This document shows positions 63,712 to 64,000 of a stretch of 64,000 nucleotides of DNA, piece by piece. The stretch spans positions 14,316,001-14,380,000 of the forward strand of contig CATNEN010000038.1 in assembly GCA_950097015.1 (NCBI GenBank), read 5' to 3'. Source of the stretch: Macrostomum hystrix (taxonomy: Eukaryota > Platyhelminthes > Macrostomidae). The stretch's first letter is position 1; each line of letters begins with the position of its first letter. The notes under the pieces are model-generated. The model worked only from the letters and a program-made list of their open reading frames with translations. It did no database searches and was not told where the DNA came from. The position numbers were made by a program, and so were the translations under genes.

Positions 63712-64000
63712 TGCAAGAAAAAATACAAATAGGAAACAGCGAGAGGCTAGAAGCCAAGGCTTGTTCAGTTTTCTCTCTGCCAGTCTCTACCGTTTATGGG
63801 ACATAGACAGCTCCTCCGAGTCGCCAGTAGTAAATCAAGTGACCATGGCGAGTAGACTGGGGTGTTAAAATCGAAAGGGCCAAAACAGTCTATGGCCTCT
63901 CTCTGCAGCCAGCGGTTTTTCAGAGTGAATGGAATATAAAAGTGATAGAGTGTTGTAAACCATGAAGTGTGGTTAGACTCAAAGGTCGGAAGTTCGTTCT
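63712..64000. other. Right edge of the window
   Basis: About 290 bp. The last bases (aaggtcggaagttcgttct) resemble a tRNA-type B box like that of the family-2 SINE (gaaggtcggtggttcgattc), so a SINE may start at the window end. Confidence 0.35.

Overview
The window is a piece of an animal nuclear genome. The evidence is spliced genes with GT-AG introns whose phases match, animal-type proteins (a LASP-type LIM-nebulin-SH3 protein, a naked cuticle homologue, ferroportin, a TRP channel), tRNA-derived SINEs, non-LTR retrotransposons, a mariner and a MULE-like remnant. Nothing bacterial is present. An invertebrate bilaterian is likely (AT-rich intergenic DNA, divergent families, ferroportin without the hepcidin-binding cysteine); I cannot name the species.

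Layout. 1-2117: last exon of DDX41 (+) behind a 29-bp minisatellite. 2629-8723: TRP channel gene (-) joining N-terminal ankyrin repeats to a melastatin-like (TRPM) pore; its last intron is filled by a 36-bp minisatellite. 8.9-11.7 kb: two minisatellites. 13.3-16.9 kb: two decayed non-LTR retrotransposons head to head. 17.7-20.5 kb: 44-bp minisatellite. 21.5-22.4 kb: small secreted-peptide (neuropeptide-like) gene (-) whose intron is mostly two tail-to-tail SINEs. 22.5-29.4 kb: gene-poor with mobile-element remnants. 29.4-34.3 kb: naked cuticle homologue (+). 36.1-38.2 kb: ferroportin (+). 38.3-41.0 kb: TIR elements, including a MULE remnant. 41.2-43.5 kb: GPATCH4-like gene (+). 43.7-45.5 kb: 30/31-bp minisatellite. 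46.1-47.4 kb: centrin-like gene (-). 47.65-49.29 kb: mariner with two nonsense codons. 50.8-52.3 kb: intronless SLC15/POT-like transporter (+). 53.6-55.6 kb: arylacetamide-deacetylase-like esterase (+) with its terminal coding segment duplicated in an intron. 55.8-58.1 kb: minisatellites. 58.3-62.1 kb: LASP homologue (-). 63.4-63.7 kb: unassigned coding-like segment.

The genes are unrelated housekeeping, signalling and transport genes and form no pathway. The most striking structural feature is the number of minisatellites, each with its own unit (16 to about 84 bp). Several sit inside introns (DDX41, TRP, NKD, ferroportin, esterase, LASP) and account for nearly all long open reading frames that are not genes. 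Gene models were assembled by eye from splice signals, reading-frame phase and recalled family features; no alignment or transcript data were available.
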